Of a stretch of 64,000 nucleotides of DNA, positions 12,568 to 22,770 are shown one piece after another. The DNA is from Epichloe hybrida (Eukaryota > Ascomycota > Sordariomycetes > Hypocreales > Clavicipitaceae). The stretch lies in contig JAFEKR010000007.1 in NCBI GenBank assembly GCA_019022495.1, positions 2,542,001-2,606,000 of the forward strand. The letters run 5' to 3'. Both the position numbers and the translations under genes were made by a program. Numbering within the stretch: position 1 is the first letter of the stretch; each line of letters starts with the position of its first letter. The notes beneath the pieces were generated by a model, which did no database searches, was not told where the DNA came from, and worked only from the letters and a program-made list of their open reading frames with translations.

Positions 12568-14777
12568 TCGACACTACGGACTACGGAGTAGTAGAGCCAA
12601 ATGACTGTCCTGCTGCATCACCTCACCCTCCTGTCTAGCTTTGGAGGCTGACCAGGTGCAGACCGGTCCTGTCAGGCGTCCTCTGTGTCGAGCGACTTTG
12701 CGGCGGCGAAGCACAAAGGACTTGGGAGGAGTGCGAACAGGCGTCAAGGCTGGGCCCGGGGTATCGAGTTGGGCCAGAGTCACTCACTGGACTGGGCTGT
12801 GCTAGTGTGACAAGGACAAACATTGAAACATGAAAGCGAAATGGTTGGACATGGCAGCGTTTGTCGTCTGATTGGGACTCGAGTCTGAACACCAAATTCG
12901 ACTCGTGAGTCGGAAGATTGAAGAGCCAGGCTTGTGTCATCATACCAGCCAGCGACTGATATCGCAAACCACACCGGGCCATGTTTGACACTACTCTGCC
13001 TCACTCGTGCCTACACGAGCCAGCAGGGTGCAAGTTTGCCAACCAGGCAGGTGTTTTCCTACTCCGTCCAGCTCACTCACTGATCAGAGTCCGGATTCCA
13101 CGCCTTACTATTCATGTATCTTGCATAATAAGGTACTACAGTTGTGGTCTTGGGCAAACGTTCGAGTGGTGTCACGGCTGGGCTGGGCTGCTGGGCTCTC
13201 TCGATTCTCCACAAATGGCAGGATTGGCATCTCATGTTACTCAGATTTGGCTCCAGGAGGGAGTCCAGGAGAGAGTCCAGGACCAAAACGCCCATTACAA
13301 TCCCGCACTTTTCCATATTCGGGGCCTCCTCTCTCGGATTTTCCCTCGTCGTTTCATCTGGGGGGAGTGTTTGCAGCGACTGCCCAAGTTGCCAAGTACT
13401 GTAGCAGAACAGAGACTTCCACTTCGCGTCGGTTTGGGCGAAATAACTGACTTGCAGATATACTCTCTCTGCCAGATGACCAACGCCTTTGGCGCCAGCT
13501 CTAGCATGTGAATATGAATGGATATGCTTGACATTTGTGCTTTCAAACTTCCGGCTAATCAGTCAGCGATCACTTGCGACAAGGTCAACATGCAATCTTG
13601 AGTCAAGTTGTTCGTCTGTGCAGCCTTGAAACCATTAAGTTAGTCATTGGAAGATACGGACCCTGCAGATCAGATCCCCTCGGACCTCGGGGAAAATCCG
13701 TCCAAGAATCCGTACATGTTGAAACTAAGAGCCAGCAGCCAGCCTTGAAATGAGCGATTCCGTCAGTGGAACATGGGGTAAGAGGTATTGGTCATGCTAA
13801 TCGTTTAAACACCAACGCCAAAAGGTCGAAAATGATTCGTGCCCGCAACGCATGCGATCCTAGTGTTCATCACGCCTCGTGAACCCTCGGTATTACAAGG
13901 CGGGTGTCGTACAGCAAGCATCCCAGACCATGCGCCAAGTCTTGTCTTTACACATGTCTTGTCGGAACATAACCTTGACTTATCGTGCGAAGCGCCATGT
14001 TTGTTGAAATCGATCGAGGAACCCTGTGACTTGGCGCTTTTCATGAAGTGCTACTGGCTGACTTTGGCTGTCGGGTACATCTTCAGAAGGTTGACGGATA
14101 CGTAACGAAATATAATTATATGGAAGGCAAGCAAGTTGCTTGTTGGTTCCGCAACCTCATACAGAAACAAGCGGGATGATTCCAAGTCATTTCATCACAT
14201 GACCGAACTGTTGGCGGGATCTGGGAATCTGGGGAGGCAGACAAGTCGCGACCCAGTGTGGAAAAAGGGAAAAAAAGGCTGGGACAAAAAGCTTAAAAGG
14301 GTGCCGGATTTCCGAGAGCAGCCCACTCGGACATGCTCGATCCTCTCCTTGCTCGATCCTGAGACACCCGACGCCATGCTAGCTGAAGAAGGCCAACATA
14401 TGAGAACTTACGAGAACTTACGAGAGTCACATTCAATTTCGTCTTCTCACTCCGCACAGGCCTGTTGTTGTTGGACTTTCTCAGTCACGTCCCGGAAACA
14501 CGGCATTGATTATTGATCATTGATCATTGATGCTAGTGTCGATTCGAGCCTCGACTTCCCGTATGTAATAGCCTGTGGGGGAAAACCATCGTTCTCCACA
14601 TGAATCCATTACGTATTTGCAGATCCACAACCAGAGGCGGACTAGTTTTGTAGATTTCCGATCGGGAGAATAAGTCCGTGTTTGTCTGAGGCGGTTTGAA
14701 GGTTCGGCCACGCAGCATTCTACACCCACTTGTAGCAACATGGCTCCGGGGTCCGCGGGTTTTTTGGATGCCGCAGG

Positions 14778-14804
14778 TTTTTTTTTTTTTTTTTTGGGGG
14801 GGGG
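14778..14804. repeat. T18 followed by G9
   Basis: A run of about 18 T is followed directly by nine G on the plus strand in gene-free DNA. Confidence 0.9.
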
Positions 14805-16536
14805 AGTTCTGTCCTGTTTTTAGTCATCTTTAGTTGCAACAAATTCATCGTTGATCTATAAACCTTCCTCTGTACTTTGACTACTCACTCACCCATACAC
14901 CTACTCGCCCTGGCACTCTCCGCTGCATCGCCGTGACTTTCCGAATGGAAATTCTATTGATGTGCTCAAGATCAACTGAAGCTTGTCAACAGCTTTCCCT
15001 TCGCAAACAAAAACAGTCCACGGAATTTGGCAATGACGTGTAAGTCTGTAGGCGTGCTGAACGGGAAAGGGGACAAGCCCAGGGGCTTGCGGGCTGGGCC
15101 AAACTTGTCAGATTTATTTCCGTCGCCGAGATCTAGACCGTCGGAGCGCCGGCTGCTTTGTCGGATCATGGTCAGCATCACGTCGGAATTGGGTAGCACG
15201 GCATGGCAGGGAATGTATTGACTTGGGCAGAAGTTTGGCAACTCGGCAAAATATGCCTGGCGCATGTCAAGCTGACCATGTCGCCTCTTTCATTCTTGGA
15301 TGGAGGAATTCATTCATGACGTACTTTACTACTTCGTACACAGCACCGCACGTGTGCCTGTGTCGCCGACAGCTGTAATAGCCTGTCGGTAGGTACTGAG
15401 AATTGAGAGCCGAAGGCTTCAAGTATCGCAGGCCGCAGAACAAGGCTGACCGTGGCGTCAAAAGTGATGGTTGGCTACACCACCTCCTCGCCAGGTGTCG
15501 AAAGGTGACAGTTTCTCGTGGACAAAGATGCAGGGAAGAAAAGAGGAGGTCCTTGGGACAGGTTCAAGGACAGAGCGATGAAGCAGAAGACAGCGGCGGG
15601 CGACTCAGCGACTAACGAAGGCAGGAACGACCCTCCCTCGGGAGTAGGACTGCACAGCAGCACAGGTGCCACAAACGGCTACTCGCAAAGAAGAATGATC
15701 AACGACGCGCGGCGGCCAATTACACAAGTCGTCCCATCCACTCCGTAGGGAACGAAGCGTATTAATATATTAATAAGTGAAGGTGGCTGGAACATGTAAT
15801 CCTCTTTTTTTTTGTTCTCGAGCCCGCAGCGGACAAGGCCGCTGTATCAGCTTGTTGCTCTTTTAGACCTCTTGGACTCGTGAATCCGTGCTCGCCGCCT
15901 TGGAGTGGGCCTGTTGTGGACTAAGGGGGGTTCATTGCTGGTCCAACGGGTTTCAGGGCCGTAGGAGCTCCTCACGATGCTTCTGCCCAGCCTTAAGGAT
16001 GAGACTGTTATTGCACAACTTTGCAGGTTTCTGTCTGTGTAAGCGACATCACAGGTGTGCATTGCATTGTTTCAATGGAGATTTTATCAGGCCTACCTAT
16101 ATATGATGCACATTCCACATGCTGGCTTCCTCCTTGCTGGGGCCACGAGTCAAGAGTTGTTGTCCCTTGCCTGGTGCGCCCGCCGTCATTCCTAAACAAG
16201 TCCTAGGATGATGACGACCTGAGGGCCATGATGATACAAGCGACTGCCTCCACGGCAAACACCACGACAGGGTCCCAAGCCAATATTACTCGCGCTGGGT
16301 ACCGTTCACTGGTAGAGTAAACCCTCGTCTGTGATCAACCCCAACGCCAACGCTATCATAACCGAGCGGCAAATTTTGCTTTCATGAAAGCTGACACCTT
16401 GTCACATCTTGATGGACCTTCATCCAGTCTTGCGCGGGCGATGAAAGCTATCTCCCAGCATAACAGAGCCGCGTATGCATATGCACTGCATCTATGCATC
16501 ATATCTGACCTGCACCTTTATGGTTGGACGGAAGTT

Positions 16537-17462
16537 TCACCTATTCGTCTTCGAGCACCATTTCCAATGAAGATCTGCAGCGGTTTTAGTTTCCATGACT
16601 GATCGGATGAATGACTTTATGCTGATTGACGACTCGACATTAGCTCCCGACATGGAAGCGTCAAGTTCTGAACCTTGATCCTGGCAGCATATACGTTGTC
16701 CCGTCTCAAGTATCCTGTCCCAATCTCCCACCGAGAAGGACCCAGAGCTCTCTGCCAGCAGGAGTTCATCGCCAGGTGTGAATGCCAAGACATGAATGGA
16801 CTTGGCTTTGACGGCCTCCTCTATGCTGGGCTCAACAATAAGACTGCTGTTGTCTGCTGCAATGGCAAGTGTCGTCGCTACTGCTATAGTTTTGAGAGGA
16901 ACAGCAGCAGTTAGGAGGCCCAAAACCGCCGCGTGCAATAACGCTGGTATGATGGCAATATTCTAATGAGAGACTTGGTCAGAGCACATGCCTCGACAAT
17001 CAAGCTAGGACATTGAGAAATTCATCTCACCAGTTGAGCCTGGACCAGCTTCTCGTTTTGGTAGGCATTTCCCGGCGTCTCCAGCACTTGGAGTGTGACT
17101 TGGATCATGCACCGGGCGAAGTTTCGCACAGGAATCAGCTGCCGGAGGGCGGCTTGTAAGATGGTTTCAAGCTGTCTTTCTGCGGTGCCTGCCATCATGG
17201 CATTAGCCGTGGGTACACTACATCAACAAGAAGACAAGTTCGTTCTAGGAGAGTAAAGGAGTCCATGCATACCCCCAACGCCCGCTGCTGGTCTCACAAC
17301 GACATCGACCAACGCCTCAAAGGGATTCTCATCACGTCGTGGCGCCTCAACTGGTCCATTGACGGCCGCTGTCACGGCATATCCGCAATATGAGAAAGAG
17401 GCGGATCCGTCTGCCCTGGGCAAAGGGGCCAGTTGAGCCTGAGGATCAGATGATGCAGTCAT
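16537..17462 (-). CDS. RRP46: exosome RNase PH-like subunit RRP46 (3 exons)
   Basis: A ring subunit of the RNA exosome, needed for rRNA maturation and RNA decay in nucleus and cytoplasm. Minus-strand exons are 17462-17273, 17188-17031 and 16962-16537, coding 257 residues. Exon 1 starts MTASSDPQ and includes GSASFSYCGY, AVNGPVEAPRRDE and VVRPAAGVGG. Exon 2 gives TAERQLETILQAALRQLI and exon 3 gives NIAIIPALLHAAVLGLLTAA, typical of the RNase PH fold in Rrp46. The first intron (84 nt) has a GTATGC donor and ends at gatggcag. An earlier AG (at tgatgtag) would run into a stop, so phase decides the junction. The second intron is 68 nt. As in other eukaryotic ring subunits, it is probably non-catalytic. 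Shares a divergent promoter with the PTPA gene. Confidence 0.9.
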
Positions 17463-17820
17463 GTCAATTGAGCCTGTTCAAGTGTAAGTGTGAATGTGAC
17501 AACAGTGACTGAGAAAGGATGAATTTTCACGACAATGTAGAAATAAATACAGTAGATGGCATTGAAGTTTCCGTACTTTTGGCATAGCGGGTCCTGGCCC
17601 TTCCTTTCACTTCCAGGGTAGGCGGGCGGGCGGTCAGCGTGGAGGGCTGCCTGAAGTAGCAGGCTCCTTGCTCCTCAAGCTTCCTACAGTGGGGTTGTTG
17701 GTGGGTGGGTCGGTGGTGAGGAGCCCCGCCTCTCAACTTACTTTGCTGCATGTCACCGACGTTACGCATCATTACAGAAGCTTTCAGCTGCTCGACTCAA
17801 GAATTTCGAAACTCGGGGCC
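17463..17820. promoter_or_regulatory. 358 bp divergent promoter region, RRP46 / PTPA
   Basis: The two start codons point away from each other with 358 bp between them, so both promoters must lie here or overlap. A GGCGGGCGGGCGG-like GC block lies near 17620-17632. No clear TATA box was identified. Confidence 0.6.
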
Positions 17821-19116
17821 ATGGCTTCAGGACAGCCCGCGGCTCCAGCGCCGCTGACCCGCGAGGGTGTAACCACAATACCGAATCTCAAGGACAAGAT
17901 ACCAAAGCTCGAGCCGCGGCGCCGACGACAAGAAGCTGCGAAGAATGCAACCCCCGTTCCCGAAACGCCCGCGCTTCTCCCACCACCTGACGCATCGAAC
18001 TGGACATATGCCACGCCGAAAAGAAGGATTCTGTCCAAGAGGGATCATGAAATGTTCCTCGCTTCACCTACAAATGATTTAATCAAAGCTTGGGTTTTCG
18101 GCCTTGCGGAGAGTGTCGTGGATACCCCCTGCTCTGCTGTGCGTAGTGATGATCTTGGTGGCACGGTCAAAGCCATTCTAGACATCTTGAATGAAGCAGA
18201 AAGCCTCGTGGCCGCATCACCGCCCGATGAGCAAGGGAGCTCGCGTTTTGGAAACAAGGCCTTCAGAGGGTTTCTTGACCTCGTTTCAGAAAAGTCAGCA
18301 GGTTGGCACAAGACTTTGGGTCTTGAAAATCAAGAGGCTGCTGCGGAAGCGGGCACATATTTTGAGCAGTCGTTTGGAAACCGAAATCGCATCGACTATG
18401 GCTCGGGTCACGAGCTCAACTTCATGATATGGCTTCTTTGTCTCTATCAACTGGGTCTCCTACAGCGGTCCGACTTCAAAGCCGTTACCCTCACCGTATT
18501 CTCGCGATACCTAGTCCTGATGCGGACTGTCCAGATGACGTATTATCTTGAACCTGCTGGTTCACATGGCGTATGGGGGTTGGACGACTACCAGTTCCTG
18601 CCATTTCTCTTCGGGGCTTCCCAGCTGCTGCACCATCCCTACATTACTCCTCGCTCTATCCATCAGCAGCTGACGATTGAGGAATTTGGCAACGACTACC
18701 TTTATCTCGGGCAAGTTGCCTTTGTCAACGATACCAAGACGGTCAAAGGTCTGCGATGGCATAGCCCCATGCTTGACGACATTTCATCCGCCAAGTCTTG
18801 GTCCAAGATCGACGGTGGGATGCGTCGCATGTTTGTGGCCGAGGTACTGGGCAAGTTGCCAGTCATGCAGCATTTCCTTTTTGGGACTCTAGTGCCAGCT
18901 GCCGAGGGGATGAGCGAAGATGATGGAGTTGCCGCCAGTGGCGACGAACACGATGGCGGTGTCACGTCTGAGTCTGGCCAGCACACTGGTCATGCTCATA
19001 ATGGTACCGGTTGGGGAGACTGTTGTGGTATAAAGGTCCCTAGCAGTATCGCAGCCGCCCAGGAAATCAAAAAGGGTGCCAAAGGAGATGGTCTGCGACG
19101 GATTCCATTCGACTGA
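17821..19116 (+). CDS. RRD1: serine/threonine phosphatase 2A activator (PTPA; Rrd1-type peptidyl-prolyl isomerase)
   Basis: PTPA proteins are ATP-dependent peptidyl-prolyl isomerases that reactivate PP2A catalytic subunits and act in stress and TOR signalling. The 431-residue frame has the PTPA core: SYGTGHE-like YGSGHELNFMIWLLCLY near the middle, GVWGLDDYQFLPFLFG, HSPMLDDIS, and the KLPVMQHFLFG block near the C-terminal end of the fold. The first ATG with good context is at 17821 (ATGGCTTCAGG). The open frame continues upstream to 17668 without convincing coding. A C-terminal acidic/His-rich tail ending in DCCGIKVPSSIAA distinguishes the longer fungal Rrd1 form from Rrd2; that choice is from memory. 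Intronless. Confidence 0.88.
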   Translation: MASGQPAAPAPLTREGVTTIPNLKDKIPKLEPRRRRQEAAKNATPVPETPALLPPPDASNWTYATPKRRILSKRDHEMFLASPTNDLIKAWVFGLAESVVDTPCSAVRSDDLGGTVKAILDILNEAESLVAASPPDEQGSSRFGNKAFRGFLDLVSEKSAGWHKTLGLENQEAAAEAGTYFEQSFGNRNRIDYGSGHELNFMIWLLCLYQLGLLQRSDFKAVTLTVFSRYLVLMRTVQMTYYLEPAGSHGVWGLDDYQFLPFLFGASQLLHHPYITPRSIHQQLTIEEFGNDYLYLGQVAFVNDTKTVKGLRWHSPMLDDISSAKSWSKIDGGMRRMFVAEVLGKLPVMQHFLFGTLVPAAEGMSEDDGVAASGDEHDGGVTSESGQHTGHAHNGTGWGDCCGIKVPSSIAAAQEIKKGAKGDGLRRIPFD

Positions 19117-21010
19117 GGAAGTGGGCTATACTCCGACTTACCCTTCCAGGAAGACGGGATGAGGATGTCATCGAGGCTGAGCACATCAGTCCACTGTGCC
19201 ATGTTTGCAAACTCTCGAGCTATTACTTTTTGGCTTCCTCTTTCGCGCGACATCGTTTGGCAGTATTGCGAGACGACCAAACCCCCCCACCTGTATGTTG
19301 AAGTATGCTGAATCGACGTCATCCCCGTGTGTGGGCGGACGTGGTGATTACGCAAGTAAATGCGATGCTGGTGATCACCAGTGAGGTGGTACAGCCTTAC
19401 CAAACTTCTATTGTAAAGAAAGCACTGCCGTCGATCGTTTGTTGTTGGTTGTTGAGGACGAAACCCCGGTGGGTAATCAGCTAACGCTCATCCTTGCAAG
19501 CAAGGATGCAGGAGAAGAGAAAGAAGAGAAGAAGAAGGGTGTTGGTAGTCGGGTGTCGGGTGTAATCGCAGATGACCGAATGAAGCGGGCAATGATGCAA
19601 ATACCTAAAGAACGTAGCCTTGGCTCATACTCGCCGAGGCAGGCAGCTGAAGTACATATATCCAAACGAACAAGGCCCTGCCTACCCTTCACCATCAAAC
19701 AACCTCAGGCCGAGCATCTGTCGTTCGTCGTCCCTTGGAGACTTTATTCGTGTACTGTATTGGGTATCGCGCCAGCTGACATCTGGACGATGCAATGTCG
19801 CCAAGCAGCCATCATATCAAAATCCATAACTCGCCGTTAGGGAACCATAGAGGCCCTCCGCGAAAAGTACATCATCAACTACTACGTAACCCTTCGTTCT
19901 ACCCCCCCTCCCCCCCTCCTTGGTTGCGTGGATGCAACGACCTGCCGTCCTCGCAGCTGGATCGCAACATGTTGGGTGGCCGAACCAGGCTCACCCGTAC
20001 CCGTTCCTGCTAGCGTGGATTCCGACAGAATCCGCTCCGTCATCAGGGTCATCAATTCAATTGAGTAGCAAAATGATTCCTTGGGCATCGAGTACCATTC
20101 CGTCGCTGGGCCAACCTTGGAGCACGTTTCTTTTGAGTGTCGTTGGAGAAAACAATATGCACGAGGATGTATGGACGGACGGGAGAGTCGAGTAATGCGA
20201 TTGCGGAAGATGTTGAAGCTCGGTCGAAGTCAATAGTTGTAAATTGCATTATTTTATCGCCGGGGAAAGATGATAGTCAACAATGACGAAAATATCAAGT
20301 AAAGGGCTCATACCCAACGGGCAGACATCGTCTAAAAGCTGCAGCAACACAATGAGCAAAATTTCAGCCTCATAGAAAGCGACTATCAACAACACATTGT
20401 TTTATCCTCATTATTGGATGACTGGTGCTGTCTAATGCTTTAAACCGCGACAATAGGCCTCCAGTCGTGGTACACACCAGGTGTGCGAGATGCACCCCGT
20501 AACCTGCAATGATGGAACGACAAAAAGCCAACAGGCCCCATATTCCTTCCATGGAGGTCCTTGGACCGGTCCACTGGCCTTTTGATTTCTCAGAAAAGTC
20601 GAACAACAGCTTCTTCTCCAAGCATCAGGGAGCACCAAAAGAGCGAGCGCGAATTGGCTCAAACAGTGTCAAATAAAAGAGAAGAGAAAAACAAGGCAAA
20701 CCAAAAACTTGGTTCCCAACGCCTGTTCATAATCATATAATCGTCCGCGTTATATTGTTCCGAAAACGAGATAAGCCACCCTAAGGTATCTTGTAAATGA
20801 AAAGGACAAGCAAGCCACCATGTGCTATGGAAATACGGACAGAGGAGATGAAACGTCAACAAACGCAAAAAAGAATACTACTTTGCATGTGAAATTGTGA
20901 GTGATTGTGTTTGTGTATGTGTAAATGGAGGGAAATATTCCTTGTGGCAGGAAAATTCCTATCAAAAGGGAAGGGGCTGACTGGAGGACTCGATGGACGG
21001 CAATAATCAA
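19117..21010. other. gene-free convergent interval
   Basis: This lies between the 3' ends of the PTPA gene (+) and the 524-residue protein gene (-), so it should be two 3' untranslated regions and terminators. No frame has coding character. A C-rich run (ccccccctccccccc) occurs near 19900-19916. Confidence 0.5.
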
Positions 21011-22585
21011 TCAGGTCATTTCGGTCTGTTGCATTGGAATAGGCCCAATGTCGTCCGTCAAACAGATACGAGAGGGGGATTGACGGTTTCTGTTGGCAAC
21101 GTGAATATCAATGACCATTTCAACCAGCACCTCGGCATCCTCGTGGAGTTTTCCAAGCTCTGCATCGCCAAAGGTCCGGCCAAGCTTGCCATCGTCATCG
21201 CGAGGCTTACGGTAGGCGGCGAAGACGATTCCCCGGTCAATGCGTTCAGATAGTCGGACGCCAGACACAGGACTAGTACAGGGCGACGATGTGCTTGTTG
21301 CGTATTGGCCTGTGTAGAAGGCACAAGCGTAACCACGGGCTATATCCTGAGGGAAAGCCTCTTCATTTCGGTATTCAATCCAACCATCAGATCGAAGAAC
21401 AGTGGTGTGGACATCTGCCGCGATCTGCATAGGAGAAGGCACATGGTGCAAGCCATGAGCAGCGAGAAGTCTTCCAATCATTGGTTTTTGGGTAGATATG
21501 CCAGGGCAGGAAGTATCAGGCCAGAGATTGACTACATAGACGAGATCGAAATCATAGCGTCTGGCGATTCTGGCAGCTTCAAAAGCAGCGGCTGCAGCAG
21601 GGCGGCTTGCACGAGGGGGCGTAAGCGTCAGAAGACGTGGAGTGGGCGGGTCAGACGATGAGATCCAGAGATCCAAGGGAGAAGTGCTTGGGTCAGCCTC
21701 TTCCAGTGGTTCGGGAGCCGGGCTGTCGGGAGTATCCTCAGCAATATCGTCATCACTAAGACTGAGGAACTCATTGACGTCTGGTTCTCTTAATGTAGAG
21801 CTGCAGAAGGAGCGGGCCGAGTGGGCAATACTTGACTGGCTGCACGTTCTACCCAATGAAAGATTATCGAATGGCTCTCCTAGCTGATCTTCGATGGCGT
21901 GGAAGAATGTCCTGTCCAGGCAATCTGCCGACTTTACACTTCTCAATTGTGTGTCGTGAACAGGCCCAACCTCGGGACTCAGGTCAGGTGTCGGGAGGCA
22001 AGTGGAAAGCGGAAACTGAGGTCCCTTGGCAGTTGGACTCGGTGCATCGAGTCCGTTGTCCTCCGGCTCTGAGGAAGGAGGTGTGTCCAATCGGTAAGTG
22101 CAAGGAATCGAGATCTCGAGGGGAGACCGACGGCGAGGACTGGGTAGCCGGGGCGCCTCGACCAAATCTTCCAAGCTAAAAGTCAGCGATAGAGGCGATG
22201 CATCGCCGTTGCGGCTTGGAGGCTTGGGAAATTGAAATTCGTGGAGCCCAAAGGTCTCTGACTGGCGATGACCAAACGACGGTGATCGCCCTGGTCTGTG
22301 CTTGAGTTGATGGTTGCTGTCAGCGGAGACAGAGCCAAATGTATGGCTGTGGCCAGCACGATGAGCTGAGTAAATATCTGGAACGGATGGTGATCGTTCT
22401 GTCGCTTGCCCAAGGCGGACCTCTTGACGAGCAGTCATTCGGCTCGTCTTGGGGCGAATAAAAGATGGTGAAGGGAATTGCTGATCAAAAGCCGGGACTG
22501 TAGATGCAGATCGTCCATTGGGCGAAGGAGAGGCTTTGCGCTTGTAGGCAAATAGCCTCTCGAGGCGGTCCAAGCCGTTGGCCAT
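21011..22585 (-). CDS. uncharacterised conserved fungal protein, disordered N-terminus, possible GAF-like C-terminus
   Basis: A 524-residue intronless frame from a true ATG at 22585 (MANGLDRLERLFAYKRKA). The first two thirds are Ser/Pro-rich with many SP and RSPS motifs (likely phosphorylated), then an acidic stretch SLSDDDIAEDTPDSP. The last third (about residues 340-500) is folded-looking: AAAAFEAARIARRYDFDLVY, NLWPDTSCPG, IGRLLAAHGLHH, DGWIEYRNEEAFP, GYACAFYTGQY, RGIVFAAYRKPRDD. The alternation of helices and strands with a late RGIVFAAYRKP strand resembles a GAF fold, but no signature proves it. I do not know its function. It may be a signalling scaffold. Confidence 0.75.
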   Translation of the reverse strand: MANGLDRLERLFAYKRKASPSPNGRSASTVPAFDQQFPSPSFIRPKTSRMTARQEVRLGQATERSPSVPDIYSAHRAGHSHTFGSVSADSNHQLKHRPGRSPSFGHRQSETFGLHEFQFPKPPSRNGDASPLSLTFSLEDLVEAPRLPSPRRRSPLEISIPCTYRLDTPPSSEPEDNGLDAPSPTAKGPQFPLSTCLPTPDLSPEVGPVHDTQLRSVKSADCLDRTFFHAIEDQLGEPFDNLSLGRTCSQSSIAHSARSFCSSTLREPDVNEFLSLSDDDIAEDTPDSPAPEPLEEADPSTSPLDLWISSSDPPTPRLLTLTPPRASRPAAAAAFEAARIARRYDFDLVYVVNLWPDTSCPGISTQKPMIGRLLAAHGLHHVPSPMQIAADVHTTVLRSDGWIEYRNEEAFPQDIARGYACAFYTGQYATSTSSPCTSPVSGVRLSERIDRGIVFAAYRKPRDDDGKLGRTFGDAELGKLHEDAEVLVEMVIDIHVANRNRQSPSRICLTDDIGPIPMQQTEMT

Positions 22586-22734
22586 GGTGACTTATGTGAT
22601 GCTCGGAGAGTTGACGGTTAAATTACTGAATAATAAGAACTAAGTTTTTTTGTTTCGTTTCGTTTGGTTTCGTTGACAGTCAAAGATAGTTCCGGTGGTG
22701 TAAAAGCGGGAGAGAATATAAAATTCAAGATTTG

Positions 22735-22768
<34 letters not shown>
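22735..22768. repeat. A34 homopolymer
   Basis: Uninterrupted A run about 150 bp upstream of the start codon of the 524-residue minus-strand gene; on that gene's sense strand it is a T tract, possibly a promoter poly(dT) element. Confidence 0.9.

Positions 22769-22770
<2 letters not shown>

Larger units (their letters stand above)
11953..16536. other. 4.6 kb gene-free interval
   Basis: No coding frame is supported. The left side should contain the cdc42 promoter. Notable content is a CATTTC/CATCTC-type hexamer tract (about 12400-12567), a TACGGAGTA motif at 12582-12590, a T18-G9 run at 14778-14804, and ACTCCGTA near 15740. Several open frames of 100-170 codons exist but have unlike compositions and overlap each other on opposite strands. 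Confidence 0.45.

Noticed and set aside
12248..12604. Open frames of Ser/Ile, Phe/His/Leu and Gly/Asp/Asn repeats on both strands
   Set aside because: They are translations of a hexanucleotide microsatellite, which keeps every frame open.
15518..15748. 76-codon frame with a protein-like beginning
   Set aside because: It begins at GTG, has no ATG, no recognisable motif and no splice context.
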